Positions 46,419 to 57,787 of a DNA stretch of 64,000 nucleotides are shown piece by piece. The first letter of the stretch is position 1, and every line of letters starts with the position of its first letter. Origin of the DNA: Candidatus Rokuibacteriota bacterium (GTDB lineage: Bacteria > Methylomirabilota > Methylomirabilia > Rokubacteriales > CSP1-6). Under the pieces are notes generated by a model, which was not told the origin of the DNA, made no database searches, and saw nothing but the letters and a program-made list of their open reading frames with translations. The stretch is taken from assembly GCA_003221695.1 (NCBI GenBank), contig QHSX01000050.1:1-64000 (forward strand), read 5' to 3'. The translations under genes were made by a program, and so were the position numbers.

Positions 46419-47746
46419 GGAGCCTCCTCCGCGTGCGCCGCGAGCGTCCCTCGCAGGCTGTGCGGGAGCACCTCGCTGACCCGGACGCGCGTTACGTCGC
46501 CGACGGACACGCGTCCCTGCCCGTCAAAGTTGACGACACGGTTACAGCGGGTTCGGCCGGAGAGCTCGCCCGCGTTCTTCTTCGACGCCCCGTCGACGAG
46601 CACGTCGAGCGTCTGGCCGAGGAGCCGGCGGCTCCGGTCGGCCGCCACCCGCCCGGCCACCTCGAGCAGCCGCGCGTTGCGGCGCGCCTTGACCTCGTCG
46701 CCGACCTGGTCCTCCATCTCCGCCGCCGGCGTGCCGGGCCGGCGCGAGTAGCGGAAGACGAAGACGTTGTCGTACCCGATCCCTTCCACCATCTCGAGCG
46801 TCTGCTCGAAGTCCGCCTCGGTCTCCCCCGGGAAGCCCACGATCAGGTCGGTCGAGAACGCCATCGCGGGCTCCGCGTCACGGATCTCATCGACCAGCTC
46901 GAGGTAGCGCTCGCGCGTGTACCCGCGGTTCATCCGCGCGAGCACCCGGTTCGAGCCCGACTGGAGCGGCAGATGAAAGTATTCGCACACCTTCGGCACC
47001 TCCCGCAGAGCACGGATCAACCGGGGCGTGAGGTTGTACGGGTTGGAGGTGGTGAAGCGGATCCGCTCGATCCCGGCGACCTCGTTGACCCGCTCGAGCA
47101 GCGTGGCCAGGTCGGTCGGCGGCGTCAGGTCGCGCCCGTAGGCGTTGACCGTCTGGCCGAGCAGCGTCACCTCGCGGCACCCCTCGGCGGCGAGCCGTCG
47201 CACCTCCGCCAGGACCGTCTCGGGCGGGTGACTCCGCTCCCGTCCCCGGGTGCGCGGAACGACACAGAACGTGCAGTGCTTCTCACAGCCCTCCATCACG
47301 GTGACGAACGCCCGAAGGCGAGAGGCCGACGGCGGGCGGGCCGTGATCTTCACGAGCGGCCCCTCGCCGGTCTCGAGGACGGGCCGGCGGTCTCGGCGCA
47401 CCCGCTCGACCAGCTCCGCCACACGCGCGATCGCCGGAGAGCCGAAGACGAGGTCGACCGCAGGCGCGCGGCGCTGAATCGCTCCCTGCTGGAGCTGCGC
47501 CATGCACCCCATGACGCCGATGATCAGGTCGGGCTTGCGCGTCTTGAGCTTCCGGAGCTCGCCGAGCTTCGAGAAGACCTTGTCCTCGGCCTTCTCGCGG
47601 ATCGCGCACGTGTTGACGAGGATCAGGTCAGCTTCGTCTTCGTCCTGGGTGAGCTCGTAGCGCTCGGCGCCGAGCAGGCCGGCGACGCGCTCCGAGTCGT
47701 ACTCGTTCATCTGACATCCATAGGTGATGAGGTGAAGCTTTGCCAT
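46403..47746 (-). CDS. miaB: tRNA (N6-isopentenyl adenosine(37)-C2)-methylthiotransferase
   Basis: ITYGCQMNEYDSERV; radical SAM CEKHCTFCVVPRTRGRERS; VGFPGETEADFEQTL. Confidence 0.95.
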   Translation of the reverse strand: MAKLHLITYGCQMNEYDSERVAGLLGAERYELTQDEDEADLILVNTCAIREKAEDKVFSKLGELRKLKTRKPDLIIGVMGCMAQLQQGAIQRRAPAVDLVFGSPAIARVAELVERVRRDRRPVLETGEGPLVKITARPPSASRLRAFVTVMEGCEKHCTFCVVPRTRGRERSHPPETVLAEVRRLAAEGCREVTLLGQTVNAYGRDLTPPTDLATLLERVNEVAGIERIRFTTSNPYNLTPRLIRALREVPKVCEYFHLPLQSGSNRVLARMNRGYTRERYLELVDEIRDAEPAMAFSTDLIVGFPGETEADFEQTLEMVEGIGYDNVFVFRYSRRPGTPAAEMEDQVGDEVKARRNARLLEVAGRVAADRSRRLLGQTLDVLVDGASKKNAGELSGRTRCNRVVNFDGQGRVSVGDVTRVRVSEVLPHSLRGTLAAHAEEAPCLSR

Positions 47747-47782
47747 GAGTTATCCGAAAAATCCGGCAGTTGCGTTGACCTG

Positions 47783-47811
47783 ACCGTAGCATCCGCGATA
47801 CGGGAAGTCAA
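47783..47811 (-). promoter_or_regulatory. Candidate promoter upstream of miaB
   Basis: Minus strand TTGACT-N17-TACGGT. Confidence 0.3.
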
Positions 47812-47860
47812 TTTGGCTCCCAAAAGCCTCGGAGGCCGCCGCGGGTGGCCGGTGGGGGGT

Positions 47861-47891
47861 GTCGGGGGGAACGGCGCTCGCTCCCCCCGAC
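47861..47891 (-). terminator. Strong hairpin just downstream of the FBPA/P stop
   Basis: GTCGGGGGGA-11-nt loop-TCCCCCCGAC perfect 10-bp stem, 5 nt after stop; no clear U-tract. Confidence 0.6.
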
Positions 47892-47896
47892 GCGGA

Positions 47897-49399
47897 TCAA
47901 TCGATCTCGTCCGGACGGCCTCCCTTGCGCGCGGCGGCGGGCTTCCCTTCCCGCCCGCCGTTGCCGCCCTGGCCGTTGCCGCCGAAGGTGAGCGGCGGCT
48001 TGACCTCGAACTGGCGCTCGAGGCGGGCCCGCCGCTCCTTCCAACCCTCTTGATACTCGAGCTCCTCCTCGTGGAGCGTCGCCGGCTGTTTGATGCCGTG
48101 CGCCAGACGAAACTGGATCGCCAGGTCGGACGCCTGGCGGCGCACCGAGTCCCAAGGCGTGCCGAGTGCGAACTGGTCGGAGATGGCCCCGATGCGCCCC
48201 GTGTGGATGTTGACGGAGAGGGTGATCGCGGACAGGATCGGTCCGGACCAGAACGACGTCTGCGAGTTGATCGGCACCGGCAGGATGTGGAGGTTGTGGC
48301 TCCCCCGGCAGTCGCCGGCGACCATCGGACACGCCGCCCAGGGCGAGGTGATCTCGCCGGGCGCCGGCCAGTCGCCCTGCGCGAAGGCGAGGAGCACGGG
48401 GTCGTCCTTGCCGCCGTAGGTGAACCCCTTCTTCGTCTTGATGTTGTGCAGCCGCTCGGCCGAGCAGATGTAGCCGAGCTGGTCGCGCTCGCCCTGGTCG
48501 TTGCGGCTCCAGATCCGCGCGATGACGAAGCGCGACGCACGCGTGAGCCCCTCGATGTCGTAGAGGTCCTCGGGCGCTCTCAGCGTGAGCACTTTCTCTT
48601 GAAGTCCCTTCGCGAGCTCCTCCATCTTGCCGTCGAGGGCCTTCTGGTCGCGCGGGTGCGCGCCCGCCTCGATCGCCTGTGCCTTGGTGTCGAGGTCGAC
48701 GATCTCCATGATGTACCCGCGTTTCATCTTCGACGACGCGATCACCAGGCCGGTGTTGAACCGCGGGAGAAGGTACGCGCCCGTGGCGTAGTAGTTGAAC
48801 GCCATGGGCTCGGTCTTGTCGGCGAAGGAGACGAGGACCGTCTGCGAGGGGTTGTCCTTGCGCACCGGCAGCGGCAGCGCGACCGTCGCCGGCCCGGCGC
48901 CGCGGAGGTTGCCCGTGAAGGCGTCGGCGACCAGGTCCTGGCCCGGGCCGTAGAGGCCGAGCTCGGCGGCCTTGTGCGCGCCCTCCTGGAGGGCGTCCCA
49001 CATGAGCTCGTCCACGACCGACATATCCACCGACGCCGGCATGATCCCGGTGACGGCGATGTCGTCACCGGTGTGGGTGACGACGAGCGACGTGAAGATG
49101 GGCTCGCCGTGGAAGGCGTTGTTCTCGAGGACGAACTTGGCGATGATCGACTTCACCTCTTCGGCCGCGACCACGTGCCCCCCGACGCCGCCGACGTCGG
49201 CCTTCGTCGCCTTGATCAGGCGCGGGACCAGCGCTGGGTTCTTGGCGAAGACGTACGCCTTGTGGGAGAAGATGTTCGGCGTGTTGGTGACCGGGATCTT
49301 CTCCGCCGACGTGACCGGCAGCCCCGCGAGCTCGTTCCGGGACTCGTGGTACTCCGTCAGCTGGATCGGGTTCGTCGAACCGTAACGCCTGGCGCCCAT
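47897..49399 (-). CDS. Archaeal-type fructose-1,6-bisphosphate aldolase/phosphatase (FBPA/P)
   Basis: LYGPGQDLVADAFTGNLRGAGP, ADKTEPMAFNYYATGAY, YIMEIVDL, GGKDDPVLLAFAQGDWPAPGEI, MVAGDCRGSHNLHILPV. Confidence 0.85.
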   Translation of the reverse strand: MGARRYGSTNPIQLTEYHESRNELAGLPVTSAEKIPVTNTPNIFSHKAYVFAKNPALVPRLIKATKADVGGVGGHVVAAEEVKSIIAKFVLENNAFHGEPIFTSLVVTHTGDDIAVTGIMPASVDMSVVDELMWDALQEGAHKAAELGLYGPGQDLVADAFTGNLRGAGPATVALPLPVRKDNPSQTVLVSFADKTEPMAFNYYATGAYLLPRFNTGLVIASSKMKRGYIMEIVDLDTKAQAIEAGAHPRDQKALDGKMEELAKGLQEKVLTLRAPEDLYDIEGLTRASRFVIARIWSRNDQGERDQLGYICSAERLHNIKTKKGFTYGGKDDPVLLAFAQGDWPAPGEITSPWAACPMVAGDCRGSHNLHILPVPINSQTSFWSGPILSAITLSVNIHTGRIGAISDQFALGTPWDSVRRQASDLAIQFRLAHGIKQPATLHEEELEYQEGWKERRARLERQFEVKPPLTFGGNGQGGNGGREGKPAAARKGGRPDEID

Positions 49400-49463
49400 G
49401 CGCGCCTCCTCCGGGGATCGAGGTGGATGATGGTGACTTGACCGAGGATAACGGGGTACACTG

Positions 49464-50486
49464 GTGGCGTCAAGCAAGAACTTCAAGCTCATGAAATTAA
49501 TTTCTCAGGCTCCCCGGGAGCTCCGGCTGATGGTCCGGTGCCTCGAGCTCTACTACCGCCAGGCGCGGCCGCAGAAGGAGATCGCCCGGGCGCTCGGCGT
49601 CTCCGCGGCGACGGTGTCGCGGCTCCTCAAACGCGCCTACGATGAGGGCTTCGTCCGGGTCGAGCTCGACCTGCCACGCGCCGAGGAGCTCGAGGCGGCG
49701 CTCACCGAGCGGTTCGGCCTGCGCGAGGCGGTGGTCGTGGCGGCGGGGGGCCGCGCCGACCTGAAGGAGGAGCTCGGCGCCGCGGCGGCGGCCTACTTCG
49801 AGAAGATCGCGTCGAACGGGATCCGCGTGGGGCTCTCGTGCGGGTTTACCCTCTACGAGACGATCCGTCAGCTCCGGGAGCGGCGGTTTCGCGACCTCGC
49901 CCTCTACCCCCTCTCCGGCGAGAGCACGCTCAAGATGGTGGACCTCTCCCCGAACACGCTCGTCGGGATGATGGCCGCGAAGTACCGGCCGCACGTGAGC
50001 GCGTACGCCCTGCCCGTGCAGCACCTCCTGTCGCTCCGCGAGATCGAGCGGGAGCGACGCCGGCTCCTCCGCGACCCCGAGATCCGGTCGATCTACGAGG
50101 CCGCGCAGGCGGTGGACATCGCGCTCGTGGGGATCGGCATGATCGGCGAGCAGACCCCGGGGTTCTGCGCTCTCGCGGAGTCCTACGGCGTCAGCGTCAA
50201 GCGGTTGCGTCAGCTCGGGGTCGTGGGCGAGATCAACTACCAGCCCTTCGATGCGGCGGGCCACACGGTGGACCGCCCGGAGCTGCGCGTCCTCATGCAC
50301 CGGATCCTCTCGGTCGAGGTCGGCCGGCTCCAGACGCTTTCGCGCCGCCCCGACCGCCATGTCGTGGCGATCGCCGGCGGCCGGGCGAAGCTCGACGCCG
50401 TGCGCGGGGCCCTCGCCGGCCGCTTCATGAACGTGTTGGTGACCGACGAGGACCTCGCCGCGGCGCTGGTGCGGCGGGCCGCCTGA
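49464..50486 (+). CDS. SorC/DeoR-type sugar-binding transcriptional regulator
   Basis: LELYYRQARPQKEIARALGVSAATVSRLLKRAYDEGFVRVEL HTH; C-terminal sugar-binding domain; divergent from FBPA/P; start could be ATG 49491. Confidence 0.85.
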   Translation: MASSKNFKLMKLISQAPRELRLMVRCLELYYRQARPQKEIARALGVSAATVSRLLKRAYDEGFVRVELDLPRAEELEAALTERFGLREAVVVAAGGRADLKEELGAAAAAYFEKIASNGIRVGLSCGFTLYETIRQLRERRFRDLALYPLSGESTLKMVDLSPNTLVGMMAAKYRPHVSAYALPVQHLLSLREIERERRRLLRDPEIRSIYEAAQAVDIALVGIGMIGEQTPGFCALAESYGVSVKRLRQLGVVGEINYQPFDAAGHTVDRPELRVLMHRILSVEVGRLQTLSRRPDRHVVAIAGGRAKLDAVRGALAGRFMNVLVTDEDLAAALVRRAA

Positions 50487-50496
50487 GGGCGGCCCC

Positions 50497-51468
50497 TCAG
50501 GCGCCGCCGCGCTCTACCGCGGTCTCCTCGAACGCGCCGAGCCGCCTGAACTTCTCGTAGCGCTCCGCGACGAGGGCTTCCGACGACTTCGGCGTGAGGT
50601 CCGCCAGCTGATCGCGGAGCGCGGCCCGCACGGCGGCCGCCGACGCGTCCCAGTCGCGGTGGGCGCCGCCGAGCGGCTCGGGGACGATCGCGTCGATGAC
50701 GCCGAGGCGCAGGAGATCGGGCGCCGTGATCCGCATCGCCGCCGCCGCCTCCGGAGCCTTCGCGGCGTCGCCCCAGAGGATCGCCGCGCAACCCTCCGGC
50801 GAGATCACCGAGTAGATCGCGTACTCGAGCATGAGGACGCGGTTGCCCATGCCGATCGCGAGCGCGCCGCCGCTGCCGCCCTCCCCCGTGACGATCGCGA
50901 CGATCGGCGTGCGCAGCGCGGCCATCGCGCGAAGGTTCCGCGCGATCGCCTCCGCCTGGCCCCGCTCCTCGGCGCCGATGCCGGGGTACGCGCCCGGCGT
51001 GTCGATGAGGGCGAGGATCGGCTTGCCGAACTTCTCGGCGAGCTGCATGAGACGGAGCGCCTTCCGGTAGCCCTCGGGGTGCGGCATGCCGAAGTTGCGC
51101 GCGATCTTCTCGCGCGTGTCGCGCCCCTTCTGGTGGCCGATGACGACGATGCCCTGGCCCTCGAAACGCGCGAGGCCGCCGACGATCGCCGCGTCGTCTC
51201 CGTAGAGTCGGTCGCCGTGGAGCTCGACGAAGTCCTCGAAGAGGAGCCGGAGGAAGTCGCGGGTGTGGGGACGCTTGGGGTGGCGGGCGAGCTGCGTCCG
51301 CTGCCAGGCCGTCAGGCTTGCGTAGGTCTTCTGGCGTTGCCGGTGGAGCCGCTCCTCGAGCTTCGCGATCTCCTCGCGGACGCGGGGCGAATCGTCCTCG
51401 GCCTGGAGCGCCGCGATTCGGTTCTCCAGCTCGAGCAGCGGTTCCTCGAAGTCAAGCGCGTCCGGCAT
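50497..51468 (-). CDS. accA: Acetyl-CoA carboxylase carboxyltransferase subunit alpha
   Basis: [58 protein letters not shown]. Confidence 0.95.
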   Translation of the reverse strand: MPDALDFEEPLLELENRIAALQAEDDSPRVREEIAKLEERLHRQRQKTYASLTAWQRTQLARHPKRPHTRDFLRLLFEDFVELHGDRLYGDDAAIVGGLARFEGQGIVVIGHQKGRDTREKIARNFGMPHPEGYRKALRLMQLAEKFGKPILALIDTPGAYPGIGAEERGQAEAIARNLRAMAALRTPIVAIVTGEGGSGGALAIGMGNRVLMLEYAIYSVISPEGCAAILWGDAAKAPEAAAAMRITAPDLLRLGVIDAIVPEPLGGAHRDWDASAAAVRAALRDQLADLTPKSSEALVAERYEKFRRLGAFEETAVERGGA

Positions 51469-54400
51469 ACTCCACCGTGACCGTGTCGACGCCCAGGAGC
51501 GACTCGACCCTCGCGCAGAGCTCCGGGCTCGCGTCGACGGTGACGCCGCGGCAGCGGACCACGACCTCCTGCGACCCGAGCAGGAGGTGGAGGAACAGCG
51601 GGACGCGCCCCGGGTGCGCGGCGCAGACCTGACGGAGCGCGCCGAGCGCGTCGCCCGGCTCCCTGGAGGCCGTCACGCGGATCCGGCACGCGCTCGGCTC
51701 GCCGGTGGCGACGCGGTGGCGGGCGCCGTTCGCGGCGAGCGCCGCCTCGAGGGGACGGATGTCCTCGGCGAGCACGACCCGCCCCTTCTCGCCGTCGTCC
51801 ACCCTGCCCCGTACCAGGAGCGGTTCGCGCGAGTGCAGGCAGGCGGCGGCGGCCCGGTAGGGCTCCGGGAACACCGTGACCTCGACCGTCCCGTCCATGT
51901 CCTCGAGCGTGAAGAACGCCATGCGGTTACCGCTCTTGGTGGACGTCTCCTTGAGCCCGGCCGCGTGACCGAAGAGGAGCACGCGGGCGGCGTGCCCCTT
52001 GGCCGCCAGCTCGGCCGTCGTCGTGAGGCCGAGCGACTCGACGACGGACCGGAAACGGGCGAGCGGATGGCCGGAGACATAGAACCCGAGGACCTCCTTC
52101 TCGAAGGCGAGGCGCTGGTCCGGCTCCCACTCCGGCGTCGTCTCGGTCGCCGCCGCGCTCGGCGCGGGCGCTCCGGCCGGCAGGAGGTCGAAGAACGACG
52201 CCTGGCCCTCCGCACGGTCGCGCTGCTTGCGCTGGCCGCCCTCGAGCGCGGCATCCGCGGTCGCGAGCAGATGGGCCCGCGACAGCCCGAGCGAGTCGAA
52301 GGCGCCCGCCTTGATCAGCGACTCGAGCACGCGGCGGTTCACGAGACGGAGATCGACACGGGCGCAGAAGTCCTCGAGCGACGTGAAGGGCCCCGCCTCG
52401 GCGCGCGCGCGGAGGATGGACTCCATCGCCGCCTCGCCCACGTTCCGGATCGCGGCCAGGCCGAATCGAACCGTATCGCCGGCGACGCTGAACCGCACCG
52501 CGGAGACGTTCACGTCGGGCGGCTCGACGCGGATCTCCATCGCGCGGCATTCCTCGATGTACTTCACGATCTTGTCCGTGTCGCCCATTTCCGAGGTGAG
52601 CAGCGCGGCCATGAACTCCACGGGGTAGTTCGCCTTGAAGTACGCGGTCTGGTACGCGACGAGCGCGTACGCCGCTGCATGGCTCTTGTTAAAGCCATAC
52701 CCCGCGAACTTCTCCATCAGCTCCCAGACGCGGTCGGCCTTCGCCTGGCCGATCCCCCGCTCGGCGCACCCGGCGACGAACTTTGCGCGTTGCTTCGCCA
52801 TGAGGTCGCGGTCTTTCTTGCCCATGGCGCGACGGAGCGTGTCCGCCTCGCCCATGGTGAAGCCCGCCATCTCGGAGGCGATCTGCATGATCTGCTCCTG
52901 GTAGACCATGATCCCGCACGTTTCGCGCGTGAACTTTTCCATCGCCGGATGCTCGTAGGTGATCTTCGCGCGGCCGTGCCGGCGCTCGATGAAGTCGGGG
53001 ATGAGCTCCATCGGCCCCGGCCGGTAGAGCGAGACCATCGCGATCACGTCCGCGAGCCGCTCGGGCCGGAGTCCGCGGAGTGCCTCGCGCATGCCCGACG
53101 ACTCCAGCTGGAAGACGCCGAAGGTCTTCGCCTCGCTCAGGAGCGCGTACGTCTTCGCGTCGTCAAGCGGCAGCGTGTCGAGGTCGATCTCGATCCCCCG
53201 CGCCTCCCTGATGAGGGCCACGGTGTTCGCCAGCACGGTCAGCGTCCGGAGGCCGAGGAAGTCCATCTTGAGGAGGCCGAGCTTCTCGATCGGCCCCATC
53301 GCGTAGCCGGTGATCAGCTCCGGCCGCTTGGGGTCCTTGTAGAGCGGGACGTGCTCGTCGAGCGGCTCGTCGGAGATGACGACGGCCGAGGCGTGGACGG
53401 AGGCGTGGCGGGTACAGCCCTCCAGCGTGCGCGCGATTTCCCAGAGCTCTCGAACGTGCGGTTGGCTCTTCACCATCTCGGCCAGCGGGAGCGCCTTCTG
53501 GTACGCGTCGTCGAGCGTGATGTTGAGGGGGAAGTTCGGGACGAGCTTGGCGATCCGGTCCACGTCGGTGTAGGCCAGGCCGAGCACGCGCCCCACGTCG
53601 CGGATCGCGGCCTTCGCGCCGAGCGTTCCGAAGGTGATGATGTGGGCGACCCGGTCGCGCCCGTATTTCTCCGCGACATACCGGATGACCTCGTCGCGTC
53701 GGTCGTCGGCGAAATCGATGTCCATGTCGGGCATCGAGATCCGCTCGGGGTTCAGGAAGCGTTCAAAGAGCAGGCCGTACCGGATCGGATCGATGTTCGT
53801 GATCCCGAGGCAGTACGCGGTGAGCGAGCCGGCCGAGGAGCCGCGGCCCGGCCCCACGGCGATCCCCTGCTGGCGCGCGTAGTGGATGAAGTCCCACACG
53901 ACGAGGAAGTACCCCGCGAACCCCATCTTCTCGATGACCGCGAGCTCGTGGGCGAAGCGCGCCTCGATCGCCTCGCCTGGGGCCCCGCCGTAGCGGCGCC
54001 GCAGCCCCGCGGTCGCGAGCTCCCGCAGGTAGCTGTCCAGCGTGTGTCCGTCTGGGACGAGGTAACGCGGCAGGTGGAAGGTCCCGAAGTCGAGGGTGAG
54101 GTTACAGCGCTCGGCGACGGCCAGCGTGTTGCGGCACGCCTCGGGCAACTCGGCGAAGACGCGGGCCATCTCCTCCGCCGACTTGACGTAGAACTCTTCG
54201 GTCGAGAACCGGAAGCGGTTCGGGTCGCCGAGATTCGTGCCCGTCTGAATGCAAAGGAGCGCCTCGTGGGCGCGCGCGTGCCCCCCCTCGAGGTAGTGCG
54301 AGTCGTTGGTGCCGACGATCGGCGCGCCGATGGCCTTGGCGATCGCGCGGGTGTCGGCGGTGACCCGCGCCTGCTGCTCGAGCCCGTGGGACTGGACCTC

Positions 54401-54931
54401 CATGAAGTAGTAGTCTCGGCCGACGACCTCCTGGTACCAGCCCGCGATCTCCTTCGCCTTCTGCGTCTCGCCCTGGCCGAGAAGGCGCGAGACTTCCGAG
54501 TTGAGGCACCCCGAGAGGACGACGAGCCCGTCGGCGTGCTGGGCGAGGAGCTCCCGGTCCACCCGGGGCTTGTAGTAGAAGCCTTCGAGGTAGGCCTTCG
54601 AGACCAGCTTGACGAGGTTTTGGTAGCCGACGCGGTTCCGCACCAGGACCGTCAGGTGGTTCGCGCCCTCGTAGCCGCCGTCCTGCGAGCCGCGCTCGCG
54701 CCGGCTCCCGGGGGCGACGTAGAGCTCGCACCCGAGGATCGGCTTGATCCCGGCCTTCTGGGCCGCAAGGTAGAAGTCGATCGCGCCGAAGAGGTTGCCG
54801 TGGTCCGTCAGCGCGATCGCGGGGAAGCGGAGCTCCTTCGCCTTCTGAACGAGCTTCTCGAGCTGCGCCGCTCCGTCGAGGAGGCTGTACTCGGAATGGA
54901 CGTGGAGGTGGACGAACTCGCTATGCTGCAC
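51452..54931 (-). CDS. dnaE: DNA polymerase III subunit alpha
   Basis: [22 protein letters not shown] (PHP), [42 protein letters not shown] start 54931 inferred. Confidence 0.95.
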   Translation of the reverse strand: MQHSEFVHLHVHSEYSLLDGAAQLEKLVQKAKELRFPAIALTDHGNLFGAIDFYLAAQKAGIKPILGCELYVAPGSRRERGSQDGGYEGANHLTVLVRNRVGYQNLVKLVSKAYLEGFYYKPRVDRELLAQHADGLVVLSGCLNSEVSRLLGQGETQKAKEIAGWYQEVVGRDYYFMEVQSHGLEQQARVTADTRAIAKAIGAPIVGTNDSHYLEGGHARAHEALLCIQTGTNLGDPNRFRFSTEEFYVKSAEEMARVFAELPEACRNTLAVAERCNLTLDFGTFHLPRYLVPDGHTLDSYLRELATAGLRRRYGGAPGEAIEARFAHELAVIEKMGFAGYFLVVWDFIHYARQQGIAVGPGRGSSAGSLTAYCLGITNIDPIRYGLLFERFLNPERISMPDMDIDFADDRRDEVIRYVAEKYGRDRVAHIITFGTLGAKAAIRDVGRVLGLAYTDVDRIAKLVPNFPLNITLDDAYQKALPLAEMVKSQPHVRELWEIARTLEGCTRHASVHASAVVISDEPLDEHVPLYKDPKRPELITGYAMGPIEKLGLLKMDFLGLRTLTVLANTVALIREARGIEIDLDTLPLDDAKTYALLSEAKTFGVFQLESSGMREALRGLRPERLADVIAMVSLYRPGPMELIPDFIERRHGRAKITYEHPAMEKFTRETCGIMVYQEQIMQIASEMAGFTMGEADTLRRAMGKKDRDLMAKQRAKFVAGCAERGIGQAKADRVWELMEKFAGYGFNKSHAAAYALVAYQTAYFKANYPVEFMAALLTSEMGDTDKIVKYIEECRAMEIRVEPPDVNVSAVRFSVAGDTVRFGLAAIRNVGEAAMESILRARAEAGPFTSLEDFCARVDLRLVNRRVLESLIKAGAFDSLGLSRAHLLATADAALEGGQRKQRDRAEGQASFFDLLPAGAPAPSAAATETTPEWEPDQRLAFEKEVLGFYVSGHPLARFRSVVESLGLTTTAELAAKGHAARVLLFGHAAGLKETSTKSGNRMAFFTLEDMDGTVEVTVFPEPYRAAAACLHSREPLLVRGRVDDGEKGRVVLAEDIRPLEAALAANGARHRVATGEPSACRIRVTASREPGDALGALRQVCAAHPGRVPLFLHLLLGSQEVVVRCRGVTVDASPELCARVESLLGVDTVTVEYAGRA

Positions 54932-54942
54932 CGGGGACCCGC

Positions 54943-56493
54943 TCACTCCCACTCGATGGTGGACGGGGGCTTCGACGAAATATCGAAGACCACCCGATTG
55001 ACGCCCTTCACCTCGTTGATGATGCGGTTCGAGATGCGCCCGAGCAGGTCGTAGGGGAGCCGCGCCCAGTCGGCCGTCATCGCGTCCTGGCTCATGACCG
55101 CGCGGAGCGCGATCACGTGCGCGTAGGTGCGGAAGTCGCCCATCACGCCGACCGTCCGGATCGGCAGGAGCACGGCGAAGGCCTGCCACACCTCGCGCTC
55201 GAAGCCGGCCGCGCGCACCTCGTCCTGGACGATCGCGTCGGCCTCGCGCAGGATCGTGAGCCGCTCGGGGGTGACCTCGCCGAGGACCCGGATCGCCAGA
55301 CCCGGCCCCGGGAACGGCTGGCGCCAGACGATCTCCGGCGGCAGCCCAAGGATCTCGCCGAGCCGCCGGACTTCGTCCTTGAACAGCTCCCGCAGGGGCT
55401 CGACCAGCTCGAACTGCATCTTGAGGGGCAGGCCGCCGACGTTATGGTGGGTCTTGATCGTCGCCGACGGCCCCCGGAAAGAGACCGACTCGATCACGTC
55501 GGGATAGAGGGTGCCCTGGGCGAGCCAGGCGATCTCACCGAGCTTGCGGGCCTCCTCCTCGAAGACGGCGATGAACTCGGCGCCGATTCGCTTGCGTTTG
55601 ATCTCGGGATCGGTCACGCCGCGAAGAACGTCCAGAAACCGGTGAGATGCGTCGACCTGGATCAGGTTGATCTTGAAGGCGTCACGGAAGGTGTGGCTGA
55701 CCGATTGCGCCTCGCCCTTTCGCAAGAGCCCGTTGTCGACGAAGACGCACGTGAGCTGATCGCCGATGGCACGGTGGACCAGAACCGCGACCACCGATGA
55801 GTCCACGCCGCCCGACAGCGCGCAGAGAACGCGCTCACGGCCGACCTTCTGCCGGATCTCCTCGACCGTCGTGTCGATGAACCCCGCCATGGACCACGTG
55901 CGGCGCGCCCCGCAGATGTCGAGGAAGTTGTCGAAGATCTTTCGCCCCTGCGGCGTGTGCACGACCTCAGGGTGGAACTGGACCGCGTAGAGCTTGCGCT
56001 GCTCGTCGGCCATCGCGGCGACGGGGCAGTTCGGGGTCGCGCCCAGGGCCGTGAAGCCCTTCGGCGGTCGGAGGACGGTGTCGCCGTGGCTCATCCAGAC
56101 GGCCAGGCGGCCGTCCGCCTCGAGCTCGACACCCTGGAGGAGCCGGCTCGAGCTCAGCAGATCGACTTCAGCTTTGCCGTACTCACGGCGCTCGGCGGGC
56201 ACGACGTGGCCGCCGAGGAGATACCCCATCGCTTGCATGCCGTAGCAGATGCCGAGGATGGGGATGCCCGAGTCGAAGAGCGCTTTTGGCGGAAGCGGCG
56301 CGGCGTCCTCGTAGACGCTCGCCGGCCCGCCGGAGAGGATGATGCCCTTGTACCCCCCCGCGAGGATCGGCTCGATCGGCCGAGTACAGGAGAAGACCTC
56401 GGAGAAAACGCTCATCTCGCGGACCCGCCGGGCGATCAGCTGGGTGTACTGACCGCCGAAGTCCAGGACCGCGATCTTGTCGGCGGCGACCAT
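54943..56493 (-). CDS. guaA: GMP synthase (glutamine-hydrolysing)
   Basis: [32 protein letters not shown]-terminal [12 protein letters not shown]. Confidence 0.97.
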   Translation of the reverse strand: MVAADKIAVLDFGGQYTQLIARRVREMSVFSEVFSCTRPIEPILAGGYKGIILSGGPASVYEDAAPLPPKALFDSGIPILGICYGMQAMGYLLGGHVVPAERREYGKAEVDLLSSSRLLQGVELEADGRLAVWMSHGDTVLRPPKGFTALGATPNCPVAAMADEQRKLYAVQFHPEVVHTPQGRKIFDNFLDICGARRTWSMAGFIDTTVEEIRQKVGRERVLCALSGGVDSSVVAVLVHRAIGDQLTCVFVDNGLLRKGEAQSVSHTFRDAFKINLIQVDASHRFLDVLRGVTDPEIKRKRIGAEFIAVFEEEARKLGEIAWLAQGTLYPDVIESVSFRGPSATIKTHHNVGGLPLKMQFELVEPLRELFKDEVRRLGEILGLPPEIVWRQPFPGPGLAIRVLGEVTPERLTILREADAIVQDEVRAAGFEREVWQAFAVLLPIRTVGVMGDFRTYAHVIALRAVMSQDAMTADWARLPYDLLGRISNRIINEVKGVNRVVFDISSKPPSTIEWE

Positions 56494-56506
56494 CGCGGGC
56501 GCCCCG

Positions 56507-57667
56507 CTACCGCGGGCGCCCCAGCTTCTGAGCCTGTTGGAAGACTTTGCCTTCGGTCTTGATCGTCGGAGCGATGATCAACTCCGTCTGCTGAAGCTCG
56601 CGGATCGTGCGCGCACCGATCGAGCCCATGCAGGTCCGGATCGCGCCGACCAGGTTGAGCGTGCCGTCCTCGGTGAACGCGGGACCGAACAGGATCTGCT
56701 CGAGCGAGCCGGCCACGCCGACCCGGATCCGAGTCCCGCGTGGCAGGTTGGCATGTGGCGTCGCCATGCCCCAGTGGTAGCCCCGGCCCGGCGCCTCGGT
56801 GGCGCGGGCGAACGCCGAGCCGATCATGACGGCGTCGGCGCCTGCCGCGAGCGCCTTGCACACGTCGCCGCCCGTCGTCATGCCGCCGTCGGTGACGATC
56901 GGGACGTAGCGCCCCCGCTGCTTGTAGTGGTAGTCGCGTGCCGCCGCGGCGTCGGCCGTCGCGGTGACCTGCGGCACACCGAGCCCGAGCACCTCGCGGC
57001 TCGTGCACGCGGCGCCCGGCCCGACGCCGATCAAGAGCGCGTCGGCGCCGCAGTCCATGAGCTCCAGGCACGCCTCGTAGGTGACGACGTTGCCGATGAT
57101 GAGCGGGATCGCAAGCTGCTTCTTCAGCTTGCGGAAGTCGACGGGGGTGTACTCGGTGGCGATGTGACGGGCGGTCGTGACGGTGGACTGGACCACGAAG
57201 ATGTCCGCACCCGCTTCCTGCGCGATCTGGGCGAAGCGCTCGGCGCGCTGGGGAATCGACGACACGACGGCGGGCCCCCCACCCTTTTTGATCTCGCGGA
57301 TCCGACGGTGGATCAACTCTTCCTTGATCGGCTCCCCGTAGATCGACTGGATGATCTTGGTCGCCTCGTCCTGACTCGCCGACACGATGCGATCCAGGAC
57401 GTCCTCGGGGTTTGCGTACCGTGCGAAGATCCCCTCCAGGTTCAGGACGGCGAGCCCGCCCAGGCGGCCCATCTCGATCGCCAGCCTGGGGCCGACGACC
57501 CCGTCCATGGCGGCGGCGATGATCGGCAGCTCGAACCGATGGCCCTCGAGCTCCCAGGCGATGTCGACTTCGTTCGGGTTGATCGTCACCGTGCCTGGAA
57601 CGAGCGCGATGTCATCGAACCCGTACGCGACCCTCGCCTTTCGCCCTCGCCCGACCCACATTCCCAT
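56507..57667 (-). CDS. GuaB3-type IMP dehydrogenase-family protein
   Basis: [72 protein letters not shown]. Confidence 0.88.
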   Translation of the reverse strand: MGMWVGRGRKARVAYGFDDIALVPGTVTINPNEVDIAWELEGHRFELPIIAAAMDGVVGPRLAIEMGRLGGLAVLNLEGIFARYANPEDVLDRIVSASQDEATKIIQSIYGEPIKEELIHRRIREIKKGGGPAVVSSIPQRAERFAQIAQEAGADIFVVQSTVTTARHIATEYTPVDFRKLKKQLAIPLIIGNVVTYEACLELMDCGADALLIGVGPGAACTSREVLGLGVPQVTATADAAAARDYHYKQRGRYVPIVTDGGMTTGGDVCKALAAGADAVMIGSAFARATEAPGRGYHWGMATPHANLPRGTRIRVGVAGSLEQILFGPAFTEDGTLNLVGAIRTCMGSIGARTIRELQQTELIIAPTIKTEGKVFQQAQKLGRPR

Positions 57668-57738
57668 CAGCTCTCCTCCCCTCAGCCCGCCGCCAGTTCC
57701 CTGCCCGATCGCTGTATATAGGGATCGGCCCCGTGCCG

Positions 57739-57758
57739 TCACACTATATTTCGTGTGA
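57739..57758. promoter_or_regulatory. Palindromic operator candidate TCACAC-tatatttc-GTGTGA
   Basis: 6-bp perfect inverted repeat centred on the predicted transcription start of the minus-strand promoter. Confidence 0.5.
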
Positions 57759-57787
57759 GTATACCCGCCGGGCGCGGCGCGTGTCAA
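57758..57787 (-). promoter_or_regulatory. Near-consensus sigma70 promoter for guaB3-guaA
   Basis: Minus strand TTGACA (57787-57782), 18-nt spacer, TATACT (57763-57758). Confidence 0.7.
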
